Assembly (NCBI GenBank): GCA_013397795.1
Contig: VZTJ01000294.1
Coordinates: forward strand, 2,219-66,218
Origin: Orthonyx spaldingii
Lineage: Eukaryota > Chordata > Aves > Passeriformes > Orthonychidae
Length of the DNA: 64,000 bases
Direction: 5' to 3'
Part shown: positions 27,501-39,106 of the stretch, one piece after another
Layout: each line of letters opens with the position of its first letter
Numbering within the stretch: the stretch's first letter is position 1
Made by a program: the position numbers and the translations under genes
The notes under the pieces: generated by a model
The model's input: the letters and a program-made list of their open reading frames with translations, nothing else
What the model was told of the DNA's origin: nothing
The model's database searches: none

Positions 27501-30500
27501 CTGAGATCAAAACCTAGGAGCTCCAACAACCCACTGCTAGAGCTGGGAGGCCTCCAAGGGTCTGGTTTTGTTGTGGTCTCACTTCTCAGCACATGCACAA
27601 ACCATCTCATTTCTCCCCCTACTTCAAAAAGTGGCTCAGGCCCAGTTGTTAAGGCTTACGGACCTACAAATTCTGTTTCCTGGTATCATCTAGATGGGTT
27701 TAAATCAAAGGTACCCTACTGGAAGTATATGGTGTTCTCTGTGGAACCCTCAAAATCCCTCATGCTTCCTTTAAGAAACACCTCATAGTAATTTTCAATT
27801 CATTCTGAAGCATAATTGAACTTACACAAAGCTTATAAAAAACAGGGCTCCACCTCACACCCTCCTTGTCACCATTTTAATGGTGGTAATTTCCATAAAA
27901 ATAAATGCCTAAGCCTGGCCTTGTAACAGGTCTAAGACACTTTCCATACATTTGAGTAGATACTGTCATTACCTTACAAATGTTGAACACTACAACTGAT
28001 AGATAACGTCGTTCTTAAAGGTGTATCAAAAGCAAATCACTCACTAACCTTTGCACACATACTTTTTCCACCACAGAATCAAAGGAAAACCCCTTCAGTA
28101 TTTTCTTCTCAGGAGACTGGCCAGTTAAAGCCACACTATTAAAAAACTCAAGGGAGCATGTTTGAGTCACACCTTGAAAGCTCTCTCAAATATTGAGAGC
28201 TTGGTGCTGTATTAAAGGAATCAGAAGGGCTGAGACATATCTGGCTTACAGAGACCGCCTGACTCAGTGGGATCCTGATCTAGGATGCTGTAATCCTGGG
28301 AGAGAGCCGAGTCTGTGAGTCAGATCTTTAAGCCAAGAAACGACAACACACCTATTTATCATTTCAGGACAGAAAACATTTTTCTCTGACCCTCAGATTT
28401 CCCTGGAGATGTATCAGGCCTCTAACATGAGTATCAGCAGTATCCTCAGTGGTCGGGGAATAGATGGTAACGTAAGGGTGGGATAAGTGTCAGGCGTGTA
28501 GCGAGACAGGCATCAAACCAGGCATCAGGATAAAGATAAAAACAACAGTGAAGAGCTAAGAGTCAGAAGTGGAGACAGTTGCAGTGCCTTCAGCCTTCCT
28601 TGATAAACCTGTTATCTAGAAAGCTCTCAGCTTGCAGAGCAGTTTGGGGTTTGCCTGCTGTGCTAATGACTTAGGAGCATCGTCTCACAGAAAGCTTCAC
28701 AACTATTCCAGATTGCTCCTGTTTGTTAACGACTTCAGTGTAATGCAGAAAATGGTGTGGAATTCATCAAACCACACAAAGGACAAGTTATTCACTTACT
28801 CTAAATCCACTTTCTTCAGTGTTTTTGTGCCCTAGTGTGTGATTATAGATGTCTCTGCAGAGAATTCCCCTGGCTTTTGAGGATGTAGAGTCAAAAGGAG
28901 TCCACGAGTCACAGCACAATCTTGCTTTCAAGCTCCAGGCTCAGGTGCATTTGTTCACCACAAGGCAGCAGCAGGTTCTCAGGTGCTGGAGCAGAACAGA
29001 TACCTGCATGCAGGCAGGGAACTGGAAGCAGTTCTCTGAACTGGAACATGGTTGGTAATTTGAAAGTTGGTTGTGCTGCAAGCTCTTTTGGTGCTCTGAC
29101 AACACTGATAACACAACAAAAATGGAGGTGTTTCTGAAATCATATTTTGTTATTCCTCTGGGGATGCCAATCCACCTGAAAATGGTAAACTTGTCTTAGG
29201 GAACACATTCCTGATAGCTTAAAACTCCCATAGATCAAAGGAAATTATCAACATCCTAAAGGTTAATGTCATTTGGTTGCTTTCATATGAAGTACATAAT
29301 AATTTGATATAAAGACAAGTTCCTCACCTGGTGTAAAACAATAGCTTCTGCATTTATATTTATTTAGCTTTCACTTTATTTCAGATTCTTTGGAATTTGT
29401 AAGCTATTCTTTGTCTGGTAATTTATAAGTTACTACCTCTCACTTGACCACTCATTTTCAGCAACAGGTTTTATATTTCTTGGTTTTATGCTTGCAGTGT
29501 CCCCTTTACTTCAATTTGCCTAAAGACAAATGTAACCATGCTCTAACCATGTATTTGCTTACTGGAGCCACAGTAAATCTTTTTTTAAGGATTGAAAATA
29601 TCCTTAGCAATGTTGTCCTGCCTTCCTAAGAAAAACAGGGTCCTGATGAGTTTCTAAAGCAAGTGCAGCTGTTCTAACTCTGGGAATTTTCCTTAGGGGA
29701 GTCTGGCTTCAGTTTTTAAGCTTGTGCTGGATGCCTCACAAAATGCCTCCAGTTTCTAGGAGCAAGAGGAAAAAATTGCAGAGAGGCAAGAATGCAAGCC
29801 TACAGAGAGGATAGAGAAGATGATAGTTCCTAAGAACATTTTGTCCTACTTACTGCATAAATAATTGGCAATAAAAACTTCAGAAAATTTAGCCTGCACA
29901 CACTGCTAATTAGAAGATATTTCCATAAGATTTGAGTGCAAAAATGTTTACTTTAGTCATCTTATTTTTGGAAACATCACATAGCCAGTGTCTGATATCC
30001 TCCCTTTCTCATTCTATTGCCTGATAGAGAGTATACGATAAAACAGAAGAATGAAACATTTATAGGTAACAGACACGAGACTGAAACTTCCTCATTTGTT
30101 TAGATTATCTCTCATGATTAACTCTTGTTACTAGTTCTTTACATGTGGCATTACAAACAGCAACTGGAGTATCCTCAGTGCTCACCTAGTGCTGTGTTTT
30201 GTTACACACATGGAGCCTAAGACAGCCAAAGCTGAACAGATCGAGGCACTCCAGTCTCACTGGCCATCATTAAGACACACTTTGGGATTAGGAAAAAAAA
30301 AGGAAATGCTCAGACATGTTAACTCTCATAGTTATCAAGCCTGACATGTATGTTCAGTCCCTCTGCTGATTTCCAAGTCCCCTAAATAGAATGTGTGCTA
30401 TGTGCCTTCACCACTCAGCAGGAAGCTTCATCAAGGGACTTCAAGCTGGATAAATTGTCAGTAATTTTAAACAATTAATTCCTGGCCTGTAACCTGTCCT

Positions 30501-33500
30501 AGGTACACTGGGGTGATTGGCGTTAGCATCAGGGTTGGTTTATTGCCCTTGAAGGTATATTTTGGAAGCTACAGATGAGATTTACTGCAATTGCTACAGA
30601 AGTGATGGTCCAGTTTCTAAATCACTCCCTACAGTGTATCAGGGAAGAGCTTACAGGAGCAAAAACCAAGTTGCTAAGTGCAGGTAAAAAAAAAAGTCAG
30701 CTCCATATCATTCACTAAATTTATTCTTATCTCTGGCTAAAATCACAGAGAGAACTTCCCTCAAGGGGTTCATCTGAAAACACCCCTAAGAGATGAGCAC
30801 TTGAAATGTGGCTGCAGCATTGTTACCTCAGTAAGAAAGGAACATGGCTGTGATCCTTGTTATGCTTGGATGTCCTTGCTCAATTTCAGAGAGCTTATTT
30901 GCAAAACAAGGTTATTTTGCCTCCTTCCTCCTACCTTTTGTATGAGCTACCTAAATTACCTTCTTTATTGAGCAGCCCTTCTGTTACAGTCCTAATTACA
31001 GCACAGCAGACCCACCTCAGGGGCAGCCTTGATGGATAAACTACCACGCAGAGAACTGCCACTATGAAAACCAGAATATTTTCATTTCTTGACTCAAGTA
31101 CTCAAGAACTGTCATTTTACTGTCACATTCACAAGATCTTTTTTGCATGTAATTCACTTCATAACTATAGCTTCCTGTACAACCAGAATCCTAAAGGACT
31201 GAAATAACTTTTCAGCCTACAGTCTATATATAACACTATAAGGAAATGTGATTTAAAATCTTTTACACTGTACAGGAACAAGTGGGAGATTTTCTCTCTG
31301 TGAGAAGGTGCAGTATTTTGTACCAGATTGAGTTAGGTGTCCATGAATAATTCCAATGGTTACTATATTAAAAAGCAGCAACAGGTAAGATAGTTCATGT
31401 TTTAGTGAGCATTGTTTGCCAACCATTTTTTGAGCACCTGCACATGAGTTGTCCTCACGCTTATTTTGAAGTGTAATGCAACACAATATTTAACTTCCTC
31501 AGCTTCACATGATTCTGAGATCAGAGTAGATATACACCAGTATCCCAAAAGTGAATTTGGAGGCCACTACCACTCTTCATAGCATACTAAAGGACAGGTT
31601 TGGTTAAGCTCAGAATTAGCTGTCCTGTGATTTTACCAGTGCCAGTACATCAGGACTGTACCCTATTACAAAGGGACAATCTATAAAACATCTCATTTTC
31701 ATATTTTTCACATGCATTGCATCAAAAGTTCTGCCCAAGCAGTTTCTGAAGGCTGAGTGCTCATGGGAGACAGGCTTTGTGCTGTTCAGACCCTGGACTC
31801 TTCACCGACCACAGCCAAACCTCACAAACAATACACTACTCTTCTCTAGAGAGGGAAAATCAATCAAATTTGTAAACTAATCACTTGCTAACTCAACCTG
31901 AATATAACTTCTAGGAATAACTTGCACTTGGATTCACTGCCTTTGTTCCTACCTTGCCCCGCCCTCAGCTCAGAGACAGAATCTGTTCCTGCAGTGGAAG
32001 TGACAGAGTTACACTAAAAGATGAACTATGCATTACTTCACTGAAAAACCACCTTTAGAAAAACCCATAAACCAAGCAGCTGTTACACATCTGATCCTTA
32101 GCATGCATCCAACAAGAGCAGCCCAGATTTCCAGCACAAATGTGTCAGTTTTACTTTCATTTAGGAGTTATCATAGCAGCTGTGGATAAATGTGCTTGTA
32201 CTTGGCAAAGAATTATTAAAACAGGCTTCTTAGGAAGATTTCTATAACAGAAATTTTACCCCTGACGGTGCAATTAAGTCAGAGAGGAACTTCAGAAAAC
32301 ACCTAGTGCTTCACATTATAAAACACATTTCATTTATTAGTATTTTAAGAGAAAAAGTAGATTAGTGAAAATGTTGTACTTCTGGGTTATTGGGGTAACC
32401 CTAACCACTATTCCAAACATCCTAAGTAATGTTTCAAGAAGCTTCTGGGTGCTACAGCACAGAAGCAGAAGTGCTCTGGATAGTGGCATACAACTGCCTC
32501 ACTTGCATCCATGCAGCACATCCATATTTTGCCACATCCCATATCCTGAGATGCACTATAAAGGTCCACAGGTTGGATTCTTCCTTCATTTACATTGGCA
32601 TGACTGGACTGGCACAACAGGAGGAATCTGCTCTTCCCTGTGGTCTCTCCCTCAGAAGTGCAGCAATCGAGCTTCTTGTAAGAGCAGCCAACTGCAAAAA
32701 CCCCACAGACCCTGAGTTTGTCTGGAGCCATCAATACATTTGCAAAGAAACCCTGAAGAATGTTCAGGTTTCTCAGCACTAAATGCTTCAAGCAATGTAA
32801 CAACTGGAAAGAACGCATTTTTAAGTGAGCATTGTATAAACATTATTTTCTGCAGCCATCTGCACTTTTTTTTCTGCTGTAACCACACATACTTCAGCAT
32901 GACTCATGCCCATGACAGAAGCCTGGAATTCCCATGTCCCAAGCTATAAGCCAAGACAGCAAGTTATCCAGGTTCCACAGTCTCCTCCTGTTTTCAATCC
33001 AGCGTTTCCTCTCACCCAAACCTCCCTTCTACACAGTATTTTACATTCCAAGAGTTTTAGAGACAGCCCCTTCTGTTTTTTATACTCATAGGACAAGTTG
33101 TGGCTGCCCAACTCATATGGATTAATGCCCATACTTCAAAACAACCCAAAGCTACAAGGTCACCCCAACTTATTTTGGAAGCACTATAGTTTGGAGGACT
33201 TTTTTTACACACACACATAAAAACTCCCCAGCAGCATTGCTGATATCTGGATATCTACTGTTCCTGGCCATCAAGCCTGCAGTCAGCTATGTGTTAGCTC
33301 ACTCCTCGTGCAAGGAATTGTGCAAGGCAAAGAACACAATCCATCAAGTGGAAGCAATTTGAGAGCATCCTCTAAAAACCTCTGCACGTGCCTCACAGAT
33401 ATCACACTTTTTTGTTTCAATTAGCTGATATTTAGCAACAAAGATCACTGACCGATTCTGAACTTTAACTGGAATGCAAGTAGCATAATTAGCTGTTAAT

Positions 33501-34049
33501 CTACATATAACAGGGACCTGGGACATTCTTAGCGTGCTACTTCTCTGCCCACAGAGGATTCATGTTAGGGCTAAATCCAACCTACAGTGCCTGGTGCTCA
33601 TTACAGCACTCACTGTGCCTCTCCCCTCATAGTGAAAAAGAAATCAGGAGATGAATCACAGATGCAGACAAAATCTTCCAAGCCACATTCAATTTGGTTT
33701 CTTTATCATCACTTAGTCCAGATACCATGAGATGTTCAACTGCACAAAGGCACAGACTCAGATGTCGTATTAATGTTATCTATTATTCTGTGCCTTTGGG
33801 AAGGGGGAGGGGAGCTTTCCCTCTCACAAACTGCATATTTTTAACATCTGCTATTTTAATGCAATTTTTAAAAATTATTTCTGAGCTCTGGAGCAGTGAG
33901 CTTATTGGATGGTAGAGTCCCACAAAGCCTAAATTAGGTGTTTCAGGTCACAGAAATCTCTTATTTCAGCCTTTTTTTAGAGGCACTCAATACCTGGGGA
34001 GAAAGTTCAGCTTGTTTGCATCTAAGAACACAGTGTAGAAGAATGAGGA

Positions 34050-34055
34050 TTTATT
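34050..34055 (-). other. possible polyadenylation signal, minus strand
   Basis: TTTATT on the plus strand gives AATAAA on the minus strand, about 150 bp downstream of the exon-like element at 34203-34249. Such hexamers are common in AT-rich DNA, so this is only weak support for a minus-strand transcript. Confidence 0.15.
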
Positions 34056-34202
34056 TAAAGCCACACTTTATACATTTGAAAGAGAAGATATGACTGTTTA
34101 AAGATGTTGAACACCAACTGAATGTGCTTTTAACCTTTTCCTGGCTGTGTGGACAGAAATCTCTGCCAAATGAACCAGAAGACTTCTCCTAGGAAAACTC
34201 AC

Positions 34203-34249
34203 CTGCCCTGCACACGGTGCTGAGGATGAGGTCTGTGTCCTGAGGCTCA
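34203..34249 (-). CDS. possible 47-bp internal exon, gene not recognised
   Basis: On the minus strand a long pyrimidine tract ending TTTGCACAG at 34250 is followed by 47 bases and then a perfect CAG/GTGAGT donor, whose intron would begin at 34202. One reading frame through it is open and gives EPQDTDLILSTVCRA. The two splice signals are among the strongest on this strand that I noticed. No protein family is recognised, the flanking exons are not established, and strong splice-site pairs also occur as pseudo-exons in large introns. A 248-bp ORF and a small CpG cluster lie just upstream on the same strand. Confidence 0.28.
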
Positions 34250-34369
34250 CTGTGCAAAGGGGTAGTGAGAGACAAGGAAAATTCCTGTTTGAGCTTACAT
34301 ACAGTGTTTTGGGCTTCTGCACGGGGGAAAGCCTCTGTCAGAGCTGTACCTGCACAGATGAGTGATGGA

Positions 34370-34590
34370 TTGCCGAAGCACTGGCACACACATCCCGCAG
34401 GTGCGGGCTCAGCTTCTAGCCAAGCGCACCCTCCCGGGCACAGGGCTTTCCCATCCCACTGCCCCACAGCCAGGGACACGGAATTGGGGGCGATTCAGCT
34501 GAAACAGCCCCATCTCGTGACTCGTGTTAGTATTACACAGCACCATTACCGAAATAAAACCCTTGTTTCTACGTTAGCTCCTTCGAACTG
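34370..34590. promoter_or_regulatory. small CpG-dense patch
   Basis: I count roughly a dozen or more CpG dinucleotides here, against a window background that is strongly CpG-depleted. It lies between the two minus-strand exon-like elements. It could be a weak CpG island, a GC-biased conversion patch or the relic of a transposon. No TATA box or initiator is obvious. Confidence 0.3.
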
Positions 34591-34816
34591 AGCAGTATCT
34601 TGTACTGGGAGAGCTTTTCCTTGTTTTCCACACACAGCTGGCACATTAACCAGGAGAGCTGTGAGCAGGAGACCACTGCAGAAGTGATTCCCACAAAGTC
34701 TCGGTTCCTGCTGATCACAGCCAGAGCTGCCCTCCACATGCCTTTCCCTATCTGTGTTTGGAGAATGTGCTCCCCCAGGCACTGCGGGGGCATTTTCCAG
34801 GGAAAGTACTGACTCC
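34569..34816 (-). CDS. possible terminal coding exon, gene not recognised
   Basis: On the minus strand an acceptor-like CTTGTCTGCAG ends at 34817. It is followed by about 82 codons open to a TAG at 34569-34571. The codons look like vertebrate coding sequence: CTG, GTG, ATC, AAG, CAG and GAG dominate and rare codons are few. The peptide contains stretches such as WRAALAVISRNRDFVG and LSQYKILLSSKEL and has no domain I recognise. An overlapping 152-codon ORF in another minus-strand frame has no such bias. There is no good donor before the stop, so if real it would be a last exon or an unspliced remnant. It could also be a decayed pseudogene exon or chance. Confidence 0.27.
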
Positions 34817-34832
34817 CTGCAGACAAGATCAC

Positions 34833-37800
34833 TTCTCAAAGAATTCCTAGTACACGACTCCCTACAAAACAGGGTGGGGAAACAGTCCAAGTCATCTGCA
34901 GAGAAACAGTGGTTTAATAGAAGGGCCTCACCAAGGCAGTGCCCACCACAATACAGCCCTTCCAAACCAGTTCTGGGCCAGTCAGACACCTCACACTGCA
35001 GCAATGCCCCTTTAGAACAGAGGACTCTCCAAAATTCTCAACTGTGTTCACTGTTTGTCCTAGAAACATGGACTTAATCATGAAATCTGACACAACTGAA
35101 GTCAGTGGTTTTGATCCCATGGATTGTTTGTACACTTAATAGAGAAAAGCTGTATCTGATTTTGTTGGTTCCCACTAACAATCAGTGCAAAATGATGAGG
35201 TATCAATGCTATCTGAATTCTTTCCTCATTACATCAAACTTCACAAAACATGCTGTGGCAATTTGCACTTGTGACATAATGAGTGCCAATTGCTACAAAG
35301 GAAGCACAGACAATCTGAGAACTGAGGGATGTGAGGATTAAAGTGATTCTCACAGAGACACACTGTTATCTTAACTAGGAGTAGCCTTGCTACTAAATTC
35401 CATGAGCAAGCACGACTCAGAAAAACTCAGTTGGTAGCAGTGCCTGATCTCCCACGTTTTCCAACGCAAGGAAGTGCTCAGAGGGTCTGGTTCTCCTTAG
35501 GAAAGCCACAGGGCTGTAGTGTCCCTTTTCAAATATTGACAGTGACCCCCCCCACACACAGCATCAAGAAAAGCTCAGGTCAGCTTTTCCAACTCACCAG
35601 CCTCCATCCCCAGTTCATCCCCGTGCTTTTCAAGTTCCCCCCTCAATTTTTGCAGGGCACAAGTTTTCTAATTGTCTTTTGCCTTCTTGGCTATCTCAGA
35701 AGCACCTCTCTAGCCCCCCACCCCAAGGCTTCTTTAACACCCCTTTGGGCCAGGCTCTGCTCGCGTGCAGGAGGAGAGGGCAGTGCTGGCTCTGCCTGTG
35801 CTGCAGCTCTCAGCAGCACAAGGCTCACCCCAGAAACCCCACACATCTCCCCAGAAGCCATCTGCGTGTCCTCAACTGCTTGTTAATGGCCTCTAAAGGA
35901 GCTCATTTAAAGCTTGCTTGGGTAGGTATAAATTGTTTCATCTCTTGCAGTGCAGACATGCCTAATCCACAGCAGCATGAGATTATAGATCAAACACTTG
36001 TTATTGTTTTCCTATGGGAAGCAGGCTGTTTTTAAGGATGGAAGGTTGGAAAACTTGTGCCATTTCCAAATATGTTGCAGTTATTGATCTCATCCAGGCA
36101 AGAAACCTTCCTTAATTTTCCCCGTCACTTAATTTTTGTTTTGTTGCTTGTTTTATTCTTGTTTTGACTTGTCTTGGGATCAAGAGCTTTTCATGCAGAG
36201 ATCATTGCTTTCAATATATTTATACAGCATCAAGCACAAAAGAACATTAAACATGTGGGTCTTTAGCACTATCAAAAGATAAATGTATAATCATATTCTG
36301 CATCTCTATCCTACAGGTAGCAGAGCTGGCATAGCATGCAAGAGTCCTGGGGCAGGACTCCTTCCATTCTGCTGCACTTTCAGGCAGTGCAGGAAGCCAC
36401 AGCCTAAAATTGAGCTTTTCAGGTATGTAATTTCCAAACCTGAAAGTGTACATCTGACATTGTGAGGCATGGGCCAGGTCGGCTCCAACTTACTGACAAG
36501 CTGCAGCTGCAGGATGCCCTACAGTAACTGGAGCATGTACTGGTCAAGACCAGATGCAGGCTTTAAAGTGGCTATTCCCACACTTTTTTGGTCCCTGAAG
36601 CCTATCTCAGCTGGGTGCACTGCACTGTAATCACCTTAACACACAGACACAAGAGCAGCTTCAAAGAACTCCTCTCTGATAAACCAGTGGGACTTTGCAG
36701 CTAGGGACTTCTGCTTGTGCTAAGCAAAGATTACACAGATACAGTTGATGCCTCAAGTGAGTAGAGATAAAAAAGGAGATTATGTGAGTGCATTTGCTCT
36801 TGCCTTCAGTCCCCCTTCTCCCAAATTGGGCTAAAGCTTTGCCCTGTTTTTGAGAAACAATGTGGTCCATCTGTTAACCTTGTCCTGCTGCTTTTCCTGT
36901 AGAAGTACAGTGGCTTTCCAAGCTAAAGTCAAGGCTTCCAGATCCCTCATGCTGTGTGTATAGAGAAAGAATTATTAGCCAGAGCTTACAGGTGGGGAAC
37001 AGGCAGATTAAACAGTTTGCCTCTAGATTACTCAAAAAGTCCTGAGTCAAGCCCAGGGCTGAACTCAAGAACTGTCTCCCAGCCAGTCCTTCAGACAGGC
37101 TTTTCTTCTCTCCAATAGGATCTGTAGTTATTCCATTGAAAAACCATAGAAATTATCTGTTACCATTTCTGCACACAAATTTTCACATGAGGTTGACAGA
37201 AGGAAGAAAAATAAGACAGTGGGGAGTAAAGTCAGAGAAGGTAGCATATGATAGCTGTCAAAAGTGTTCAGGGCTGAGATTCCCAGGTTTTTACATCCAA
37301 GGAACTGAGTCAGCTTCCTCCCAATATTTATTGGGACCACTGGCCACTTCCAAGGTCAGCATGTGCCAGACACTAATATTACTTACAACAGCACAAACAG
37401 CTTTTAGCAATCACAGAATTCATCATTCTCCAGGTGCTGATAAGCCTGCTCCTAGTCCTACTCCAAATTTGTTATTTTTAATAACTTACTCTGGAAGGAT
37501 CTGGAATGTGAATTCCCTTTTCCATTCATTTCCTTCTGTTATTACAGTCAGGGATTCCAACAGTTGGTTTCAAGTGATATTAACTACAAAAAGCCTGTCA
37601 GATGTGCCAACTGGTAAATATTCATTACACTGAAAAAAGAAACCCCTCTTTCTGTTGATGCACTGAATTTCTGCTCTCCAGGTGGTCAGCTTCACACCAC
37701 ACAGGCAATTTCAAACCTCAGAAAAATTTTGTTTTGAATCCCAGAAATTCAAATATTAATAGCAGCAAAGCAAACAAGCACAAAAAGGCGGTGTTTTCAG

Positions 37801-38930
37801 TGACCGATCTAACTTCCCTCAAACAGCCAGCAACATTCTTAGCCAATAAATGCTAAAGCCTGTAAGCCCCAAATTTTATCTGTTGTATCACACATTCCTG
37901 CTAGGCTTTTAAAAACATCACCCTCTCCCTGTTCCGTGTCAGTCTTGCTGAGGAGATCCTGCACTGGGACCTTAGGAGGAGACACTGAGCTCTTGGGGGT
38001 TCGTGCTGGTTTGTCACCTGTGCACCCTTCCAGCCCCTGCCTGCCACAAAACCCCGTGGGTGACCCTGCTGGCCACTGCAGCCTCACTTGTGCACTCCAT
38101 GAGGAAGGATGTGATCAGTTGGTCTGACAACACCCCTGCTTCCACTGCAAATCCAGGATTCCAAGAGGAACCTCAGACTATGGGTGCCTGTGCAGAGCCT
38201 CAGCTGGGAGAAACTTTTAAACCAACTGCAAAGCTCCAGGAAACCCTTTTCAGCCTTTTCACCCTGGGAAAAGAAACCAAGGGGGTAAGAGCTCCCCAGT
38301 TCTTCTCCCATTCCCAGGTTTCACAGTTGGTGGACAGAAGAGGACAACCCAGCCTTGTGAGATGTTTGGGGCTTGTCTGTGCACACAGCCCTCAGGCTTG
38401 GAGGTCAGACCAAATGGATGTCTGAAAGGCTTTCAAATGTGCCAAACTGACATAAAAATCTAACTGGTGGCAGTAAAAGATGCAGAACTGAGTCTAGATT
38501 ACAAAACAAACTCAAAAAGTTTTCAGTAGTTCAGATGCAGCTCATCCTGTGCAGAACTATTACAAAACCATTTCTCCAAAAGCTCTCCCAACATCTGCAC
38601 TGTTTAAAGTCACAATTAAGGGCTGCTAAATGTTCTGTTCCTGCTGTTTTTCCTAAAAATCATGTCTTGGCAGAAAAACCAATGTTACATCTTTTCTACT
38701 GGAATGTCCTTCCTATGCCAGCTACAACGCCAAGCATCATTTATAGCCACAGAAAGGCAGAATGAGCTTATACAAGACTGTCTTACCAAACCCAAATTAC
38801 GAAGGAATTGCAAACAGATCAACTTCTTTGTATATTAAATCTGTTATCCCAAATCTAGGACCAAGAGAACTGCAAGCCTGCATAACAACAGAGAAGTTCA
38901 TCAGCTGAGTCCTGTTGTCCTCACTCAGGC
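34833..38930. other. non-coding block, no gene seen
   Basis: ORFs at 35431-35886, 37136-37633 and 37839-38087 (minus) were inspected. None has both splice sites and a recognisable domain. The rest is AT-leaning single-copy-like sequence. Confidence 0.5.
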
Positions 38931-39106
38931 AGAATCATAGAATTATTTAAATTGGAAAAGAGGACCTTAAAGGTCATCAAGTTCAACTGTTAACCAAGCA
39001 CTGCCAAGCCTAAGCCACAGACTAAACCCTGTCCCCAAGCACCACATCTACACGCCTTTTAAACGCTTCCAGGCATGGTGACTCCACCACTGCCCTGGAC
39101 AGCCTG
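38931..39106 (-). mobile_element. CR1 LINE 3'-end fragment
   Basis: The plus strand reads AGAATCATAGAATTATTTAA, then GGACCTTAAAGGTCATCAAG, a CACTGCCAAG word, a CACCACATCTACACG word and finally CTTCCAGGCATGGTGACTCC. This order is the reverse complement of a CR1 3' end, so the copy is on the minus strand. Its words differ from those of the CR1 at 21181, which suggests a different subfamily. It is about 175 bp, 5'-truncated and without coding sequence. The match stops near CAGCCTGG at 39106. Confidence 0.92.

Larger units (their letters stand above)
21304..34202. other. non-coding block, no gene seen
   Basis: Almost 13 kb without a supportable gene. ORFs are short and unstructured, and the longest cluster (32365-32818) is open in three frames at once, which points to low stop density and not to coding. 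A TA/CA-rich patch lies at 24468-24503. A degenerate CR1-like stretch near 21850-22040 was considered and not accepted. A 7-bp stem with a 3-base loop occurs at 28183-28199. Confidence 0.55.

Noticed and set aside
37839..38087. Minus-strand ORF with coding-like codons
   Set aside because: There is an acceptor-like site but no usable donor, and no domain; ORFs of this size are common in the window.
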